A stretch of DNA of 64,000 nucleotides from Emiliania huxleyi CCMP1516 (lineage: Eukaryota; Haptophyta; Isochrysidales; Noelaerhabdaceae), in NCBI RefSeq assembly GCF_000372725.1, contig NW_005200941.1, positions 96,565-160,564 on the forward strand, in the 5' to 3' direction. How positions within the stretch are numbered: position 1 is the stretch's first letter; each line of letters begins with the position of its first letter. The notes beneath the pieces are model-generated. The model made no database searches, was not told the DNA's origin, and saw only the letters and a list, made by a program, of their open reading frames with translations. The position numbers and the translations under genes are program-made. This document shows positions 1 through 12,111 of the stretch, piece after piece.

Positions 1-990
<990 letters not shown>

Positions 991-1498
991 GGGCGGCGGA
1001 GGGTGAGAGCCCGCAGAACAGGTGTGCTACAACGCGCCGAACACGACTCGCTGTGTGACTGACTGTCTATTGCCGATATTGGCGGCCTGCTGGCGGCGTG
1101 TGCCACCGCCAAAGGAGAAGCCGGCGCCCCGCACACAGTTTGGTGACTGGAGTCTGCACAGCCCCGGGGGCAGCACGGCACGAGTTTCAAAAGCAAAAAC
1201 ACTCCATGTGGCATGCGGTCTTCTATCTAGTGTGTGCCCCTTTCGTTCTCAAAAAGTGTAGAGAAATCACCGGAGCGGAGCATGTTGGGCCATGGGCGGA
1301 TCTAGAGCCGTAGACGGAGCACTTGGAGAGATGCGGTTCGTCCCACCTCCCCACATCCGCGTTTTGGAGGTACTGGACGATTGTGGATACTTTATCTGAA
1401 AAATCGAAAAAGAATTCTTAAGATACAAGCCTCTCTCACAGCACACCGAAAAAGAAACGCGGCTCGGCGGGGGTACTCTGCTGCAAGCGTGGCGGACG
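991..1498. other. Intergenic, asnB 3' flank to esterase
   Basis: No gene seen. It holds the presumed asnB 3' UTR and a short GAGCACTTGGAGAG string near 1316, a form of the AGTGCTCCAAG motif that recurs in dispersed repeats elsewhere in the window. Confidence 0.6.
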
Positions 1499-1573
1499 AT
1501 GATCAGCTTCGACCAGCCCTTTTGTCACTGCTCCTCAGCGTCAGGAATCACGCGGACAGGCATTGTCGCGCGC

Positions 1574-3376
1574 ATGCTTTGCCTCGTGTCGCTGCTGGCG
1601 TGTGTCATGTATCTACCCGAACGCTCAGTGGCTGTGGAGAGCGTGGCCGTGGGTGCAGCGATCAAGGCATACGTGACGGGTGGTGTTGCCGTCGGAAGAG
1701 TGCAGGCGGGCAGCGTGGCCGCCTTCCGAGGCATCCCATACGGCAACGCCGAGCGGTTCTTGCCTCCGACTCCTGCAGCCAGTTGGGTCGGCGAGCTCGA
1801 CGCCTCTGCCGACGGTCCGGCGTGCCCGGGAAAGAGCCCGCCGTACGACCGCCACATGTCCGAGCAGTGCCTGTCACTCAATGTCTTCACGCCCGTCGCC
1901 GCCCTGGGCAATGCCTCCGCGCAGTTGGCCGTGCTCGTTTATCTCTACGGTGGCTCGCTGAACACGGGATCCGTCGCATCGTATGGACCGATCGAAAACT
2001 TGGTCAGCGGCAGCGAGGGGCGCGCGATGCTCGTCGTTATGAACTATCGCCTCGGTGCGCTCGGCTTTGCCGCGCTCAAGGAGCTGTCGGACGCCGACCC
2101 TCGCGGAACGAGCGGCAATCTGGGCCTCCTCGATCAGCAGCTCGCCATGCGGTGGGTCGCCGCCAATGCCGCCGCCTTTGGTGGCGACCCTCGCAAGGCG
2201 ACGCTGCTGGGCCAGTCATCGGGTGGCACGTCGATCTTCGCCCACCTGGCTGCGCCCGCGAGCCGAGGCCTCTTCCATGCGGCCATCTCAATCAGCGCCT
2301 CGCCCAATCTCACCATCTCGTACGAGGAGAAGCTGCGGCAGGACGAGGAGCACTGGTTCAAGCACACGCCATGCGCCCGCGAGGCGCGCGGCGCGGCCAC
2401 GCTCGCGTGCCTCCGCGCAGCAAGCGTCGAATCGCTGCAGGCGGCGCTGGAGCCGCGTTACGACTACTTTGACTTCAACCACAGCTTCGCTGCATCGGTG
2501 GTGCCGCCGCGTCGCGGCCCCGGCGGCGGCTGGTCGGCGCTCGGATGGGCGGCGATGCCATATGTCGACGGCGTGACGGTCACGCGTGGCACGATGGAGG
2601 CGGCGAAGGCGGGCTACGACGTGCCCGTGCTGCTTCAGAACTTGGAGGGCGAGCTCAATTGGCAGCCCGACCCGACCCTCGAATCCATACGCACACGCGC
2701 CGAGGCGGCCGCGCGCATTGAGGGGATGCTCGCCGCCGGATTGGGCGCGGAGGCGGCGCGGCGGCTCTACGCGATGTACGCGGGTGTCGGCGGCGACAAC
2801 GACACGCTCGCTGCCGCGCCCGCCTATGCGCTCAACGCCGATACGGGGTGCACTTGCGGCCAGCTCGCGCTCGCACTCGCGGCGAGCGAAGCGCGACGCA
2901 GCGAGGGCACGGCGCCCGTGTACATCTCGCTTGTCCGCGCGCGGCCGTACCATCCGTTCGGTCCGCTGTCGGAGTCGTGCACACGCCCTGCCATCTACGC
3001 CTTCCACCTTTGGGACTTTTTCGCCGCCGTGAGCGTCGGCGCGCCCACGGCGGCAGAGCGCGCAAACTGGTACGACGCGCGGTTCGACGAGGCTTGGGTC
3101 GAAGGGAGCAAGTGTGGTCCCTACCGGCCCGCCCCCACGGACGTCAAGCTCGGCCGGGCGCTTCTCGAGCAGTGGCTCTCCTTCGCCGAGCACGCCGGCT
3201 TCCCCGACGGTGTCGGCTGGCGCGCCGTCGACGACGCGCTCGGCTGGCCGCGCCACTACACACACGGGGTGATTGATGACGCTGGGCTCACCTCGAGCGT
3301 CGTAGATCTCAAGAGCGACGCGTGCACCGCGTGGCGCGAGGCAGGTGTGGGGCCGGAGTGGTGGTGGATTAATTAA
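1574..3376 (+). CDS. Secreted carboxylesterase type B (alpha/beta hydrolase)
   Basis: Serine ester hydrolase of the cholinesterase/carboxylesterase B family, 600 aa, apparently intronless. The frame is open from 1499, but I choose the Met at 1574 because it gives a clean signal peptide (MLCLVSLLACVMYL). Family landmarks in order: FRGIPYG, SEQCLSLNVFTP, the oxyanion-region YGGS, the nucleophile elbow GQSSGG (Ser at about residue 215), NLEGELNW (likely acidic member, near residue 358) and AFHLWDF (likely catalytic His, near 478). The oxyanion motif is usually HGGG; here it is LYGGS, so substrate geometry may differ. Several NxS/T sites fit a secreted glycoprotein. It ends PEWWWIN. The physiological substrate cannot be told. 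Confidence 0.9.
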   Translation: MLCLVSLLACVMYLPERSVAVESVAVGAAIKAYVTGGVAVGRVQAGSVAAFRGIPYGNAERFLPPTPAASWVGELDASADGPACPGKSPPYDRHMSEQCLSLNVFTPVAALGNASAQLAVLVYLYGGSLNTGSVASYGPIENLVSGSEGRAMLVVMNYRLGALGFAALKELSDADPRGTSGNLGLLDQQLAMRWVAANAAAFGGDPRKATLLGQSSGGTSIFAHLAAPASRGLFHAAISISASPNLTISYEEKLRQDEEHWFKHTPCAREARGAATLACLRAASVESLQAALEPRYDYFDFNHSFAASVVPPRRGPGGGWSALGWAAMPYVDGVTVTRGTMEAAKAGYDVPVLLQNLEGELNWQPDPTLESIRTRAEAAARIEGMLAAGLGAEAARRLYAMYAGVGGDNDTLAAAPAYALNADTGCTCGQLALALAASEARRSEGTAPVYISLVRARPYHPFGPLSESCTRPAIYAFHLWDFFAAVSVGAPTAAERANWYDARFDEAWVEGSKCGPYRPAPTDVKLGRALLEQWLSFAEHAGFPDGVGWRAVDDALGWPRHYTHGVIDDAGLTSSVVDLKSDACTAWREAGVGPEWWWIN

Positions 3377-4172
3377 GATGCCAGAAACGCAGCCTAGCTG
3401 CCTGCGCTGTTGGGGCGGAGCGCACTCTCGTTCCTTCCCGCCCCTAGCTCGCGCTCCCGAGCGGCAGCCGGATGCTGCGCGGCAGGGTACGACTCGCTGC
3501 AGCTGATGCGCAAGTACCGCCTCTCCAACGAGTCCAAGGCCGAGATCATCCTCTGCAGGTCGCGCGTTCACAGCCGGATGAGCCTGAGCGATATGGCGTC
3601 GGCCGGCTTGCTCCGCTGGGCCGCTGCGGCCGCTACCCGCTCCTCCGCGCCTGTCGCGAAGACGAGCCGGCGCTGCGCCTTCCGTCGCGCGCAGCTGCCA
3701 ACCGGACGCGTCCCTGCCTCGCTTTGGGTACGTGAGGGATGAGCGCGTGCTCTCGCACTTGCCGCGAACACGGATGTGTGAGGACCGGCTGTGGGTCGAT
3801 TTGCTGCCAGTCTCGATGCAGGCCACCCTGCCGCCACAGCAATCCGACGCCTTTCTGGCGCGGCTGAGACGGCAGGGACTCGCCTGAGTACGGTGAAATG
3901 TGAAAGTACACAGAGTTTCGAGAGCGACATATGTCTGGCTCGCTGGGTGCGCTTCTTAGCTCCCCGGCCCTCTGGGATGTGAGGCTACCGACTGCACTCC
4001 AAGTGCTCCAAGTGCATATACGATGGTGCGTCGCTCCGATCGACTTTTTACGAGTTTCTACTTCAAGCAAGCCTACCACTACACTTTTCGCCTCCTACAG
4101 TTACACCCTCACACTGCCTGACCTACACATCTATATACACGTCGATGACGTGCACGTGTGCGAGCGCGTCCG
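3377..4172. other. Intergenic with a possible orphan exon
   Basis: At about 3487-3558, flanked by CAG and GT, one frame reads GYDSLQLMRKYRLSNESKAE, which looks protein-like but belongs to no family I recognise. It could be an exon of an unmodelled gene or a relic. The rest appears non-coding and ends in a dispersed repeat copy. Confidence 0.3.
3942..4013 (+). repeat. Dispersed repeat B, partial copy
   Basis: Shares GCGCTTCTTAGCTCCCCGGC and the terminal CTCCAAGTGCTCCAAGTG with copies at 7163-7262 (-), 17311-17534 (+) and 37741-37960 (+). Confidence 0.8.
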
Positions 4173-7096
4173 TCACCGCTCTCTTCGTAATGTAACCCGG
4201 TTGGAAACGTGCTCCCTGGTCCGTTTGAGACTGTCGAACCGCGGCCGCGCACGCCGTCCATACACGGAGACGGCAAAGGCCACGCACCAGAGCCCGAGGC
4301 CGATCGCGTTTGCCAGGAAGAGATCGCTGTGGACGCCCGCGTCGGGGTGCTCCTCCTTCGGGCAGTCGGCGCCACTGCACACCGAGAGGGTGAGAAGCGG
4401 CAGGAGGATGCACACAAGCAGGAAGGAGGGAACCAGGAACCGGATGGCGAAGAGGTCCTGCATGTCGTCCTCGGGGTGGCCCGTGAGCTCCTCGCACGCC
4501 ATGAAGACCGAAGCGAGCCACGTCGAGAGTCCTGGCCAGTTCCGCTCCGCCCAGGCGGAAGGGCTGCAGGTGGCACGGGGAGGCCGCACTACCGGCAGGG
4601 CAGGCTGGCTCGCTGCGAACGCGTCCTGCTTGGCGCTATGGCCGAAGCGGCGTCCGGCGCAGATGGTTGTGAGGAAGGCTGCAGCCTGGTAGGCGGTACA
4701 GACGATGAAGAAGTAGGAGAGCCACGTTTTTACCTTCGACACAACCCCCTCAGTCATCAGCACGACCGTGGCGAGGACCGTCGTGATGGCGAGGCCAGCG
4801 CGGTCCATGTTGCCGCTCTCCTGGCAGGGCGAGAGGACACCGAGGTAGGTGGCACGGGGGGGGGGGGGGACCCACGGGGGCCGCACGGGGGAGGGAGGCA
4901 AAAGCACGGGGGCGGCACGGGGGAGGGAGGTAAAAGCGGCGCGAGGGACCTCTGGGATCCAGAATTGCAGCATCGAGAGGATCACGAGCAGCCAAGCCAT
5001 CATCACATAGGATGTGATAACGTACGATGGTTCGCGCGTGATCCGGAAGGTGTAGCTGAGCTGCTTCTGCTCAAACCTCGGTCGCGACCGAACGCTGATC
5101 CCCTTGGAGACGCCGCAGACCCTCTCATCAGAGCCGCAGACCCGTTCAATGCCGCAGACCGACGCGGCGCACAACCGTTCAATGGGCAAGAAGCCCTCTG
5201 GCTGTGCAATGATCGTGAAGCCCACTGGAGCGGGTATCCGCGCCTCTCCGTATCCATGGAGATCAAGCTTGGTGCTTCGAGCAACGGTGGTGATGTTGAT
5301 GTAGCATCTATGAATGTCAAAGGGGTACCTGCGAGCGGGTGGGAGAGGCGGGTGAGCGGCGGTGGCGGGGGTGGGAGGGTGGGCCAAAGCGAGAGACGAG
5401 CGCACGGCTCTATGTGCATTTTGCAGTCGAACTCGCCCGTTATTTTCCGCGACCAAAAGACCGTGCCATCATTGCGCATGGTCACTAGAGTCTCCCCGCC
5501 GTCCCGCTCCACCGTCTCGGAGAGGTGGTTCAGCACATACAGGTCGGGCGTCCAAACTCTTGCCTTGCTTACCTGGATGTCGCCGCTGTATTGACCTCGA
5601 GTCCACGTGAGCCGCGCGTCGTACCACGACATGTCCAGCCAAAAGGTGGCCTGGAATGTGTTGGCTGGGACGTCGATTTGCTGCACAACCAGCTGGTCTA
5701 TGCCCACGTAGACTGTCGTCGGGGCTAAGATTAAGGAACCTATGCCCCCCTCTCTGGCGTCGCCAGGTTGGAGAGCCAACAGACCAGCAGCGGCGTCGTC
5801 CTCCAGTGGCGCAGGCAGCGGGCGCACCTCGGGGTTGTACGCACTGCTGAGCATGGTGCTGATGATGTGGCCCTCGGCGTCGGAGGGAATAAGTAGTGAG
5901 GAGGATTGGAGAGTGACACCCATCATGCTCGGTATGGCTGCCTGTACGTCTGCCGTCGTCATCCAGCCAAGGTGAGAGGCCTGCTCCATCGTGCTCGCCA
6001 TCGTCCGCCATACGCCCTGATTTGGTCTGGTAAGGAGCTCGTCCGCGGTGGCGAAGACCCGGTCCTCGGCGAGGTAGGGAGCCAGTTCGGCCTTGTAGCC
6101 AAAGCTGGAGACAAACAGGCCCTGCGCTGCTCCTGCACTTAGCCGCTTGTCTGCTGCCTTCACTGCTCCGATGGCAAAGTGGTTTGTCGCAGTGAGCACC
6201 GCCGAGATGGTCTCGTCGGCGAGAAAAGTTGACTCCATGTACATCATCGCCGTGTGCTCGTGCCAGTTGCTAAGCCGCTCTGATGCCACCATCACGACTT
6301 TAGAGTCAGGACAGTCGGCCTCGAAGCCGCGAATGGCCATGCTGATGCGGCCGTCAAAGGCGGGATCGGGAGCATACATTGCCGCCACCCTCAGTGGTCT
6401 CTGGGTGGCGCTGCCCCAGCGGCGGCAGAGTTCGGACCCGACGTTTGCGGCGCCATCAAGTTGGTTAGTCATGAATGCCAGCATAAAGTGCTGACTCGAG
6501 TTGACCTGCGCCTCCAACTCCGCGCTCTGGTGGCCAAAGAAGAAGATGGCTACGCCTTCCCTCGCAGCGCGCCCAATGGCTTCGATTCCGGCGGGTGGGA
6601 GTGGGGAACTAGCCACGATGGCCATTCGCCCTGCAGGCGGTCTAGAAGTCGCTGACTGATGGGCGCGTTCGATGATGGGATCGACGATGGCGTTGTAGTA
6701 CTCTGCTGTGGTGTCACTTACTCTGCTATGCGTGCAGGTAAAGGAGGTGGAGTGTGGGAAGGTGGCGTTCACCGCCTCGGCGATCGGAAAGTCTTCTTCG
6801 TCGCGCTGGTCCACGCTGCCCGGGAACGCATAGGGCGCGGCGAAGGCACCTCTCGGCCCGCAGGGGAAGATGATGTGCACCTCTGCAATCTGCGTGCCAG
6901 TGACCTCGTCCGTCTCGGCCCAGGCCAGCGAGGGCAGCAATGCCAGCAGCAGCATTCTCGCGCTCCATCTCGTTGTGGATGTTGTCGTAGCCAGCAAGGG
7001 CAGGGATGCTAGCAGCAGGCTAAGCAGGCTAATCGCCCGCTGGCAAGCGAGCCGCATGACGCGCGCGCCGGGTGGACGTCCACACGCGATACACAA
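4173..7096 (-). CDS. Cys-loop (pentameric) ligand-gated channel with N-terminal periplasmic-binding domain
   Basis: About 905 aa; predicted exons 5406-7096, 4950-5328 and 4173-4820. A signal peptide precedes a type-1 periplasmic-binding-like module at about residues 60-440, with RbsB/LacI-like strings (FDGRISMAIRGFEADCP; ISAVLTATNHFAIGAVKAAD). A channel ligand-binding domain follows (from about residue 459). Splicing 5329-5405 restores a Cys-loop with exactly 13 residues between Cys558 and Cys572, containing YPFDIHRC. Membrane spans: M1 about 664-688 (FWIPE end), M2 from NMDRAGLAITTV, M3 WLSYFFIVCTAYQ, then two further hydrophobic spans near 818 and 860, one more than canonical. Likely a plasma-membrane ion channel gated or tuned by a small molecule. 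Alternative starts are Met at 7057 or 6955, each followed by a signal-like stretch. Confidence 0.85.
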
Positions 7097-7306
7097 TTAC
7101 CGCCACGCAAAAGAAGAAAACGGATCGCCGCGAACGGCCTGCCAGTCGAGCCCGTTGCTGTGAGAGCACTTGGAGCACTTGGAGTGCAGTTGGCAGCCTC
7201 ACATCCAGGGCCGGGGAGCTCAGAAGCGCACCCAGCGGGCCGGATGATCGGGATCGGGCTACGATCTGCAGCGAGTTCTTTTCTTTAAATTCTTCTCTCG
7301 CGCGAA
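7097..7306. promoter_or_regulatory. Divergent intergenic region containing repeat B (-)
   Basis: About 210 bp separates the channel gene (-) from hemD (+), so it must hold both promoters if the starts are right. Positions 7163-7262 are a reverse-strand copy of dispersed repeat B (AGCACTTGGAGCACTTGGAG, then the GGGCCGGGGAGCT part). I see no TATA box. Confidence 0.5.
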
Positions 7307-8953
7307 ATGTATATGTCTTTCGCCTGGACGCTCGTAGTGGCGCTCAGCGTGCCTCAGCAGCCGAACGCGGCGCTGCCTCTCGCTGGCAAGCGCATCGCCT
7401 TCACGTCTCCACGCGCGGTCGCCGCTCCGTTCTCGGCCGAGCTCATCTCCGCCGGCGCGAGGCCGGTCTGGTGGCCGCTGGTTGAAGCGGTGCGGCAGCC
7501 GCCTCCGACACCGCCGCGGCTCGCCGGCTCACAACCACGCACCACTGCTGCACCCTCCGGCGCAGGTCCCGCTGCCGGAGTCAGAACTCGGCCCGCTTGA
7601 CGACCTCATCATGCGCATGCCAGAGTCCTGCGCCGTCGCGCTGCTCTCACGCCACGCGGCCGACGCGTTTGTCGAGCGCGGTGCGCGCATCTCGGATGGC
7701 GACGCGGAGCTCTTTGCGGCGATGGTCGCCGCGTCCGGAGCGCAGCTCGCTGCCTGCGGCGGCGCGGCGGCGCGGCTGCGCGAACTCGGGCTGGCGCCCA
7801 GCCTGGTGCCTCTCGTCTCGACGGCCGACGGCCTCGCTGCCGCCATATGCCACCTCGGCCTCGCTGCGGGCGGCAGGCGGCTGCGCGTCGTTTGTTCGCG
7901 CGTGGACGAGGCGCTGCTCCGAGGTCAGCCGAGATTCGCCGAGATTAGCTGAGGCCAGCCGAGGTCAGTCGAGATTCGCCGAGATTCGATGAGATTCGAC
8001 GAGATTCGCCGAGGATGGCCCAGGTTAGCCGAGAGTAGCGGAGGGGCTGCTCCGGTGCTATGAGTTGGTCATGCGTGCACGGGGGGGCGGAGGCGAGATC
8101 TCGGGTAATCTCGGGCTCATCTCGGGCTCATCTCGGCAGGCAAGGAGGCCGAAGAGGAGGCGCTTGTTGCGGCGCTCCTCGCTGCGGGCGCGGACGCGGA
8201 TGCGGTCGACGCGTGTGCGATCAGGCCGCTCCTCGCCTCCGGCCACGAGCTCTCGCTGCTGCGGGAAGGCGGTCTGGACGCAGTGTGTGTCGGGTCTGCC
8301 GAGGAGGCGAACGCGCTCGCTGCGGCGCTGGAGGCGGCAGAGGGCGCTGTCAGCAACGGCACCGCCGCCGCCCTCCTCTCTCACCCAGCACACACACGTG
8401 TGCAGCCGCGCCCCTCCGCGCCGTGATTTCTTTTTTGTGACTCGGGCGCGGCCCGGGGAGGTGTGAGCCGCTCACAAGAGCGACGAGTGAGTCAGGCGTC
8501 GCTCCTCTGCCCCTTCGACACGCTCCACGAGCAGCATCTCTTCACAGTTGCAGCCGTGAACAGGCGCTCTGCCATACGGGACGCGGCTGGTGGCGGCGGG
8601 CGCGGCGGCGCGGGAGGGGTGCGCCGCCGCGGGGCTGCAGGTGCGATCTCGGCGAATCTCGGCGAATCTCGGCGGGGTTTCGATCTCGTTGGGAGGGTGT
8701 CTGCCAAGATCAGCGAATCGAGATCAGCGAGTACTTGTCAGCGGAGCTCGGCTGGTCGACCATCTCGGCTGATCTCGCCTATCTCGGCTGATCTCGCCTA
8801 TCTCGGCTGATCTCGCCTATCTCGGCTGATCTCGCCTATCTCGGCTGATCTCGCCCGCAGGTGGACGTCGAGTCGCGCGCAGAGGCGGAGGAGGCGGCGG
8901 CGCTGGCGAAGGCGGTGGCGGATGCGCTGGTGGAACGGAGGCTGGTGTGGTGA
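7307..8953 (+). CDS. hemD: Uroporphyrinogen-III synthase
   Basis: Cyclises hydroxymethylbilane to uroporphyrinogen III in haem/chlorophyll synthesis; in algae usually plastid. Five predicted exons (7307-7489, 7566-7923, 8140-8397, 8564-8640, 8861-8953) give 322 aa with consistent phases. HemD features: LAGKRIAFTSPRAVAAPFSAEL near the start, the MPESCAVALLSRHAADAF strand-loop, SLVPLVSTADGLAAAI, the second-lobe LDAVCVGSAEEANALAAAL, and the terminal TRLVAAGAAAREGCAAAGLQV. The N-terminus (MYMSFAWTLVVALS) is hydrophobic and could be a targeting sequence. Sequence identity in this family is normally low, so the call rests on fold pattern and length. Introns 7924-8139 and 8641-8860 are filled with short GAGATTCG/GATCTCGC repeats. 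The donor of exon 3 is the least certain boundary. Confidence 0.78.
8763..8856 (+). repeat. 19-bp intronic minisatellite
   Basis: Five near-perfect tandem units of CTCGGCTGATCTCGCCTAT immediately before the last hemD exon. The last unit runs into the 3' splice site. Confidence 0.9.
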
Positions 8954-9189
8954 GGAAGGAAAGTTCTCCAAACGAGCGGTGAGGCGCCTTGTCTGTTTAG
9001 CTGGTAGCGTCAGTGTTCCGTCTTCTCATCACCCTGCTCAGACCCACAGGCCGCCTACGGCCTAGGCTTCTCTGTGCTCACTGCGCGCGCGGATATCTCT
9101 TCGTGCTCTACCTACTGTGCCTGATCCTGTCGCGCGCCGCCGTTTTCGCGCAAAACGCTCGGGGTGACGGCTCTTTTACACGTGTGAGA

Positions 9190-9310
9190 CTGTGTCTGTG
9201 AGTATAAATGTGTATCGCGCGCCTTCGTGCGCGGTGCGGGGGGGGCGCGGAAAAAAGGACCCTCTTAGCGCCATCGCCATGGTGCTGCAAGCACACGAAG
9301 CAGCGCGCCG
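9190..9310 (+). repeat. Dispersed repeat C, copy 1
   Basis: Shares GTGTATCGCGCGCCTT, a G-run with GCGCGGAAAA, and CTCTTAGCGCC with 17695-17800. The flanks 8954-9189 and 9311-10002 show no convincing gene; a C-run lies at 9336-9350. Confidence 0.75.
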
Positions 9311-10002
9311 GGCGCGCCGCGGGCGACGACGACTCCCCCCCCCCCCCCCCTGGGGGCCTCTACGGCTTTAGTCAGCCACAGCATCGAGGTGCTGCAGCGC
9401 CAGCGGGCCGCAGCACGCTCGCAGCAGCCTGTGCTTCAAGCGGGCCCGGACCTGCTTCGAGCGGGCGCCCCCTGGTCCCTGCTTCGAACGGGCGCCCCCT
9501 GCTTCGAGCGGGCGCCGGGGGCGGGTTCCCCTGGGGCAGATGCGGCGGGGGATTCCTTTTCTGAATGAAATGTCTGCCTCCAATGGGGAAACAATTAACC
9601 TGATCTCAGACTCACTCGTTACGAAAGATCGCCACCGCCGCGTACTCTCTCTCTCACTCCACCGCCAAGATGCAAGGTCAAAGATTTCTTACTCTAAAGT
9701 AGCGCAAATTACCTTCTTTTGGTATGTCTCTTTCTCTCTCTTGGTCAAAATAAAAGTTCTACGCTGTCACTTGTAGTGAGCGTCGGGCTGGTGGTTCGAC
9801 ACCGAGTTTGAAAGATCTGTTTACGTCTCTCTTCACAGGACTGAGGAGACCCAACGCTGTCTGTTGTGCCGCTTCTAAAACAGAGAGAGAGTTGTGGACG
9901 AGTTTTATTTCCCATTTTGCATTTACTTCCAAATCGAGTCAGACAGAGCGCCACCCTCGTTCGTGAGTGCTAAGCCCACTCTCAAGAGGGTGAGGGAAGA
10001 GT

Positions 10003-10200
10003 GGTGATGGGGTCACTCCCGCGAAACCCGGGGGCAGTCGGAGAAGTTGCGCCGGCACCCTGGACCCCCCAGCGTGGGTCGCGCCCCTCAATTTCAAAAA
10101 GTTGCAACCCTGCACTGACGACGGTCGGCCGTCAGAATTTTACGACAGAAACACACGCCAGCGTAGGTGTCAGCCCGCCAATCCTCGAGAACCTGAGAAC
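10003..10200 (-). repeat. Dispersed repeat A, diverged copy
   Basis: Contains GGGGTCACTCCCGCGAAAC, GCAGTCGGAGAAG and GGTCGGCCGTCAG in the same order as 31500-31600, with extra sequence between them. Confidence 0.65.
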
Positions 10201-10255
10201 CTCCCGTTGGGCAGTTCGTCGACTTGGCGCAGGTGGGCCCCGGTCATGGTGCTAG

Positions 10256-11215
10256 GTGCGACGTTATCGTCCGATGCTCGATCCACTTGATCTTCTGCCC
10301 CGAATAGACCCCGCGACGGCGAAGATATGGTTTGCGCACGTGCACAAGGCGTCGGGCACCTCGTTTTCGAAGCAGTTGTGCGACATCACGCCCGCACCGT
10401 GCGAACCCGTGTCCTGCTGCCAGACCAGGGACACAGACCTCCGGCGCGTCCAAGACTGGTGGTTCTTTCCCAACGCCTCGTGCACATTCCAGACAAATGA
10501 GGACCACGTGGCGAGCATTGTCGCCCGCGTGCGTCGCAATCGCACCAAACACAGCGACGAGCCGAGACTGGTGTCCCTGTACCGGGACCCGTTGGGAATT
10601 TGCCGTTCCGACTGGGCCTATGTGCACCGACTGTGTAGCAGCTTTGCGGGAAGGCTTGTGCGAGAACTCTCGGCATACGACGCGCGGCGCTTGCAGTCCC
10701 TTGCCCACGCGCGGGGTCGAGAACTAGATACGCGCAGCTTCTGCGCGTGGGCCATGCCGCGCTACCCCGACACACCGCTCGGGCAGCTTGCGTTTGCGCG
10801 AGAAAAGGCCAACGGCATGCTGTCGTTGTCAAGGGGGTTTGCACAGGAATTGAAGCTTTACTCGGCGCCAGAGGCCTTTCGGTGGATTCAGAACAATGTG
10901 AATTTCTGGGGGGTCTCGGAGCTCTACACGGTCTCGGTCTGCCTCCTGTGGTTCCAAACAGGTCTCCTCGATAAGTTCAAGTCGACGTGCTCCTGTCAAC
11001 CTCCAAACAGGACCGTCACCGCCTTCCACATGTTGAACACGGCGCCAAAAGATGCGGCGAAGGAGGCCGCGTCACCATTCAACATCAGCCACGCCGAGCT
11101 GGAGCGGCTCTTCGCCACCGACCTCGCGCTTTACCGGCTTCTTCGAACGGAGTTTGAGCGGCGAGTGCGTCTAGTGGAGGCCCATACAGGAGTCATGTTC
11201 TGGTGCCCGACTTGA
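10256..11215 (+). CDS. Sulfotransferase-like protein
   Basis: 319 aa, single exon as drawn. The N-terminal KIWFAHVHKASGTSF matches the 5'-phosphosulfate-binding loop of membrane-type sulfotransferases, and PRLVSLYRDPLGICRSDWAYV matches the 3'-phosphate-binding region with Arg and Ser. The C-terminal ELERLFATDLALYRLLRTEF resembles the closing helix of heparan-sulfate-type enzymes. It would transfer sulfate from PAPS to a carbohydrate or protein in the Golgi, but no transmembrane anchor is present. A CTAG immediately before the start may be a 3' splice site, so an anchor exon could lie upstream in or beyond the repeat. Many cysteines suggest a luminal, disulfide-rich protein. The acceptor is unknown. 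Confidence 0.72.
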   Translation: MRRYRPMLDPLDLLPRIDPATAKIWFAHVHKASGTSFSKQLCDITPAPCEPVSCCQTRDTDLRRVQDWWFFPNASCTFQTNEDHVASIVARVRRNRTKHSDEPRLVSLYRDPLGICRSDWAYVHRLCSSFAGRLVRELSAYDARRLQSLAHARGRELDTRSFCAWAMPRYPDTPLGQLAFAREKANGMLSLSRGFAQELKLYSAPEAFRWIQNNVNFWGVSELYTVSVCLLWFQTGLLDKFKSTCSCQPPNRTVTAFHMLNTAPKDAAKEAASPFNISHAELERLFATDLALYRLLRTEFERRVRLVEAHTGVMFWCPT

Positions 11216-11646
11216 GGCCGGAACGTGGAAAGAAAGAAAGAAAGAAGGGACGATGGGAGGACGGCACGGCTCATGAATTCTTTTTGAAAGAAAAGAAGAA
11301 AGAAAACAGACAACCCAAGGGAGGGATGGGAGGACGGCACGCCGCCACCACACAGGGATTTTAAGGAGAGGTGTGTGGTGCGCTAGCCGTCGCCCACCCT
11401 AGGGAGTCTGCCTCTTCCTATCTCTCTTCGCAGTCTCTCTCCGATTCTCGCTGCAACCTTCATGCCACCTCGCGGTCGTCCCACTCTCGTCGTTCTCTCC
11501 CTTGTCATTTCCTCCTCTGTCGCGTCGTTCCCTTCTGCCTCGTCCTGTGACGCCGCCTTTTGAGCTTAGCCTTCGAGCATGAAAAATTCTTTTTACATCG
11601 GAAGCAAGTCGAAGTCCGTTGCGTAACATCCATCCTTCGGAGCATC
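11216..11646. repeat. GAAA-rich 3' flank with a duplicated motif
   Basis: GAAAGAAAGAAAG-type tracts at 11228-11245 and 11286-11302 are each followed by GGGAGGACGGCACG, a tandem duplication of about 80 bp. No gene is seen up to 11646. Confidence 0.6.
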
Positions 11647-12111
11647 ATGCTCTCGCTGATCTCTCTCCCCAGCTCGCTCGTTCTCACCTCCACGACGCAC
11701 GCGCCCGTCGTTCGCGCGCGTGCGGCACCAGCGATGATTGGAGAGGGGCCGCAGGTGCATGCTCGCGTTGCCAGTCTCTCCCGCCCCGCCGCTTTTGCAT
11801 CTTTCGCCTCGCTCCACAGGGCTATGCGCCGAACATCGTCCCCGAGAACTTCCAGGGCACGGTCGTTCCGACCCAGCCGTACGGGTGAGCGGCTGGAATC
11901 TCACTCGCCGCACACTGCCCTCGCCGCCTGAAGCCTCGGCCCATCTGACCGCACCAGGCTACCGATGATCGCCGGGCGGTCCATTGAGGACGTCTATGCG
12001 GCTCAGCAGAAGACGCGTGACAAGGACGACATTTACGACCCGAAGTGCAAGGCGGACGGTAAGGCGCACCGGACCGCAGTCGTGACCACCGGATGGGGCG
12101 AGATGGAGTGA
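11647..12111 (+). CDS. Small organelle-type protein of unknown function
   Basis: Predicted exons 11647-11754, 11820-11884 and 11958-12111 give 108 aa in one continuous frame. The first 30 residues (MLSLISLPSSLVLTSTTHAP...) are rich in Ser/Leu/Ala and resemble a signal or plastid-targeting leader. The remainder (YAPNIVPENFQGTVVPTQPYG; MIAGRSIEDVYAAQKTRDKD) is hydrophilic with no domain I recognise. All three introns are short GT-AG. A run with AATAAAC at about 12219 downstream may serve the 3' end of this gene or of the converging rhodanese gene. Function unknown. Confidence 0.6.

Noticed and set aside
2288..3826. 512-codon minus-strand frame
   Set aside because: Antisense of the carboxylesterase, which has the full set of catalytic motifs on the + strand.
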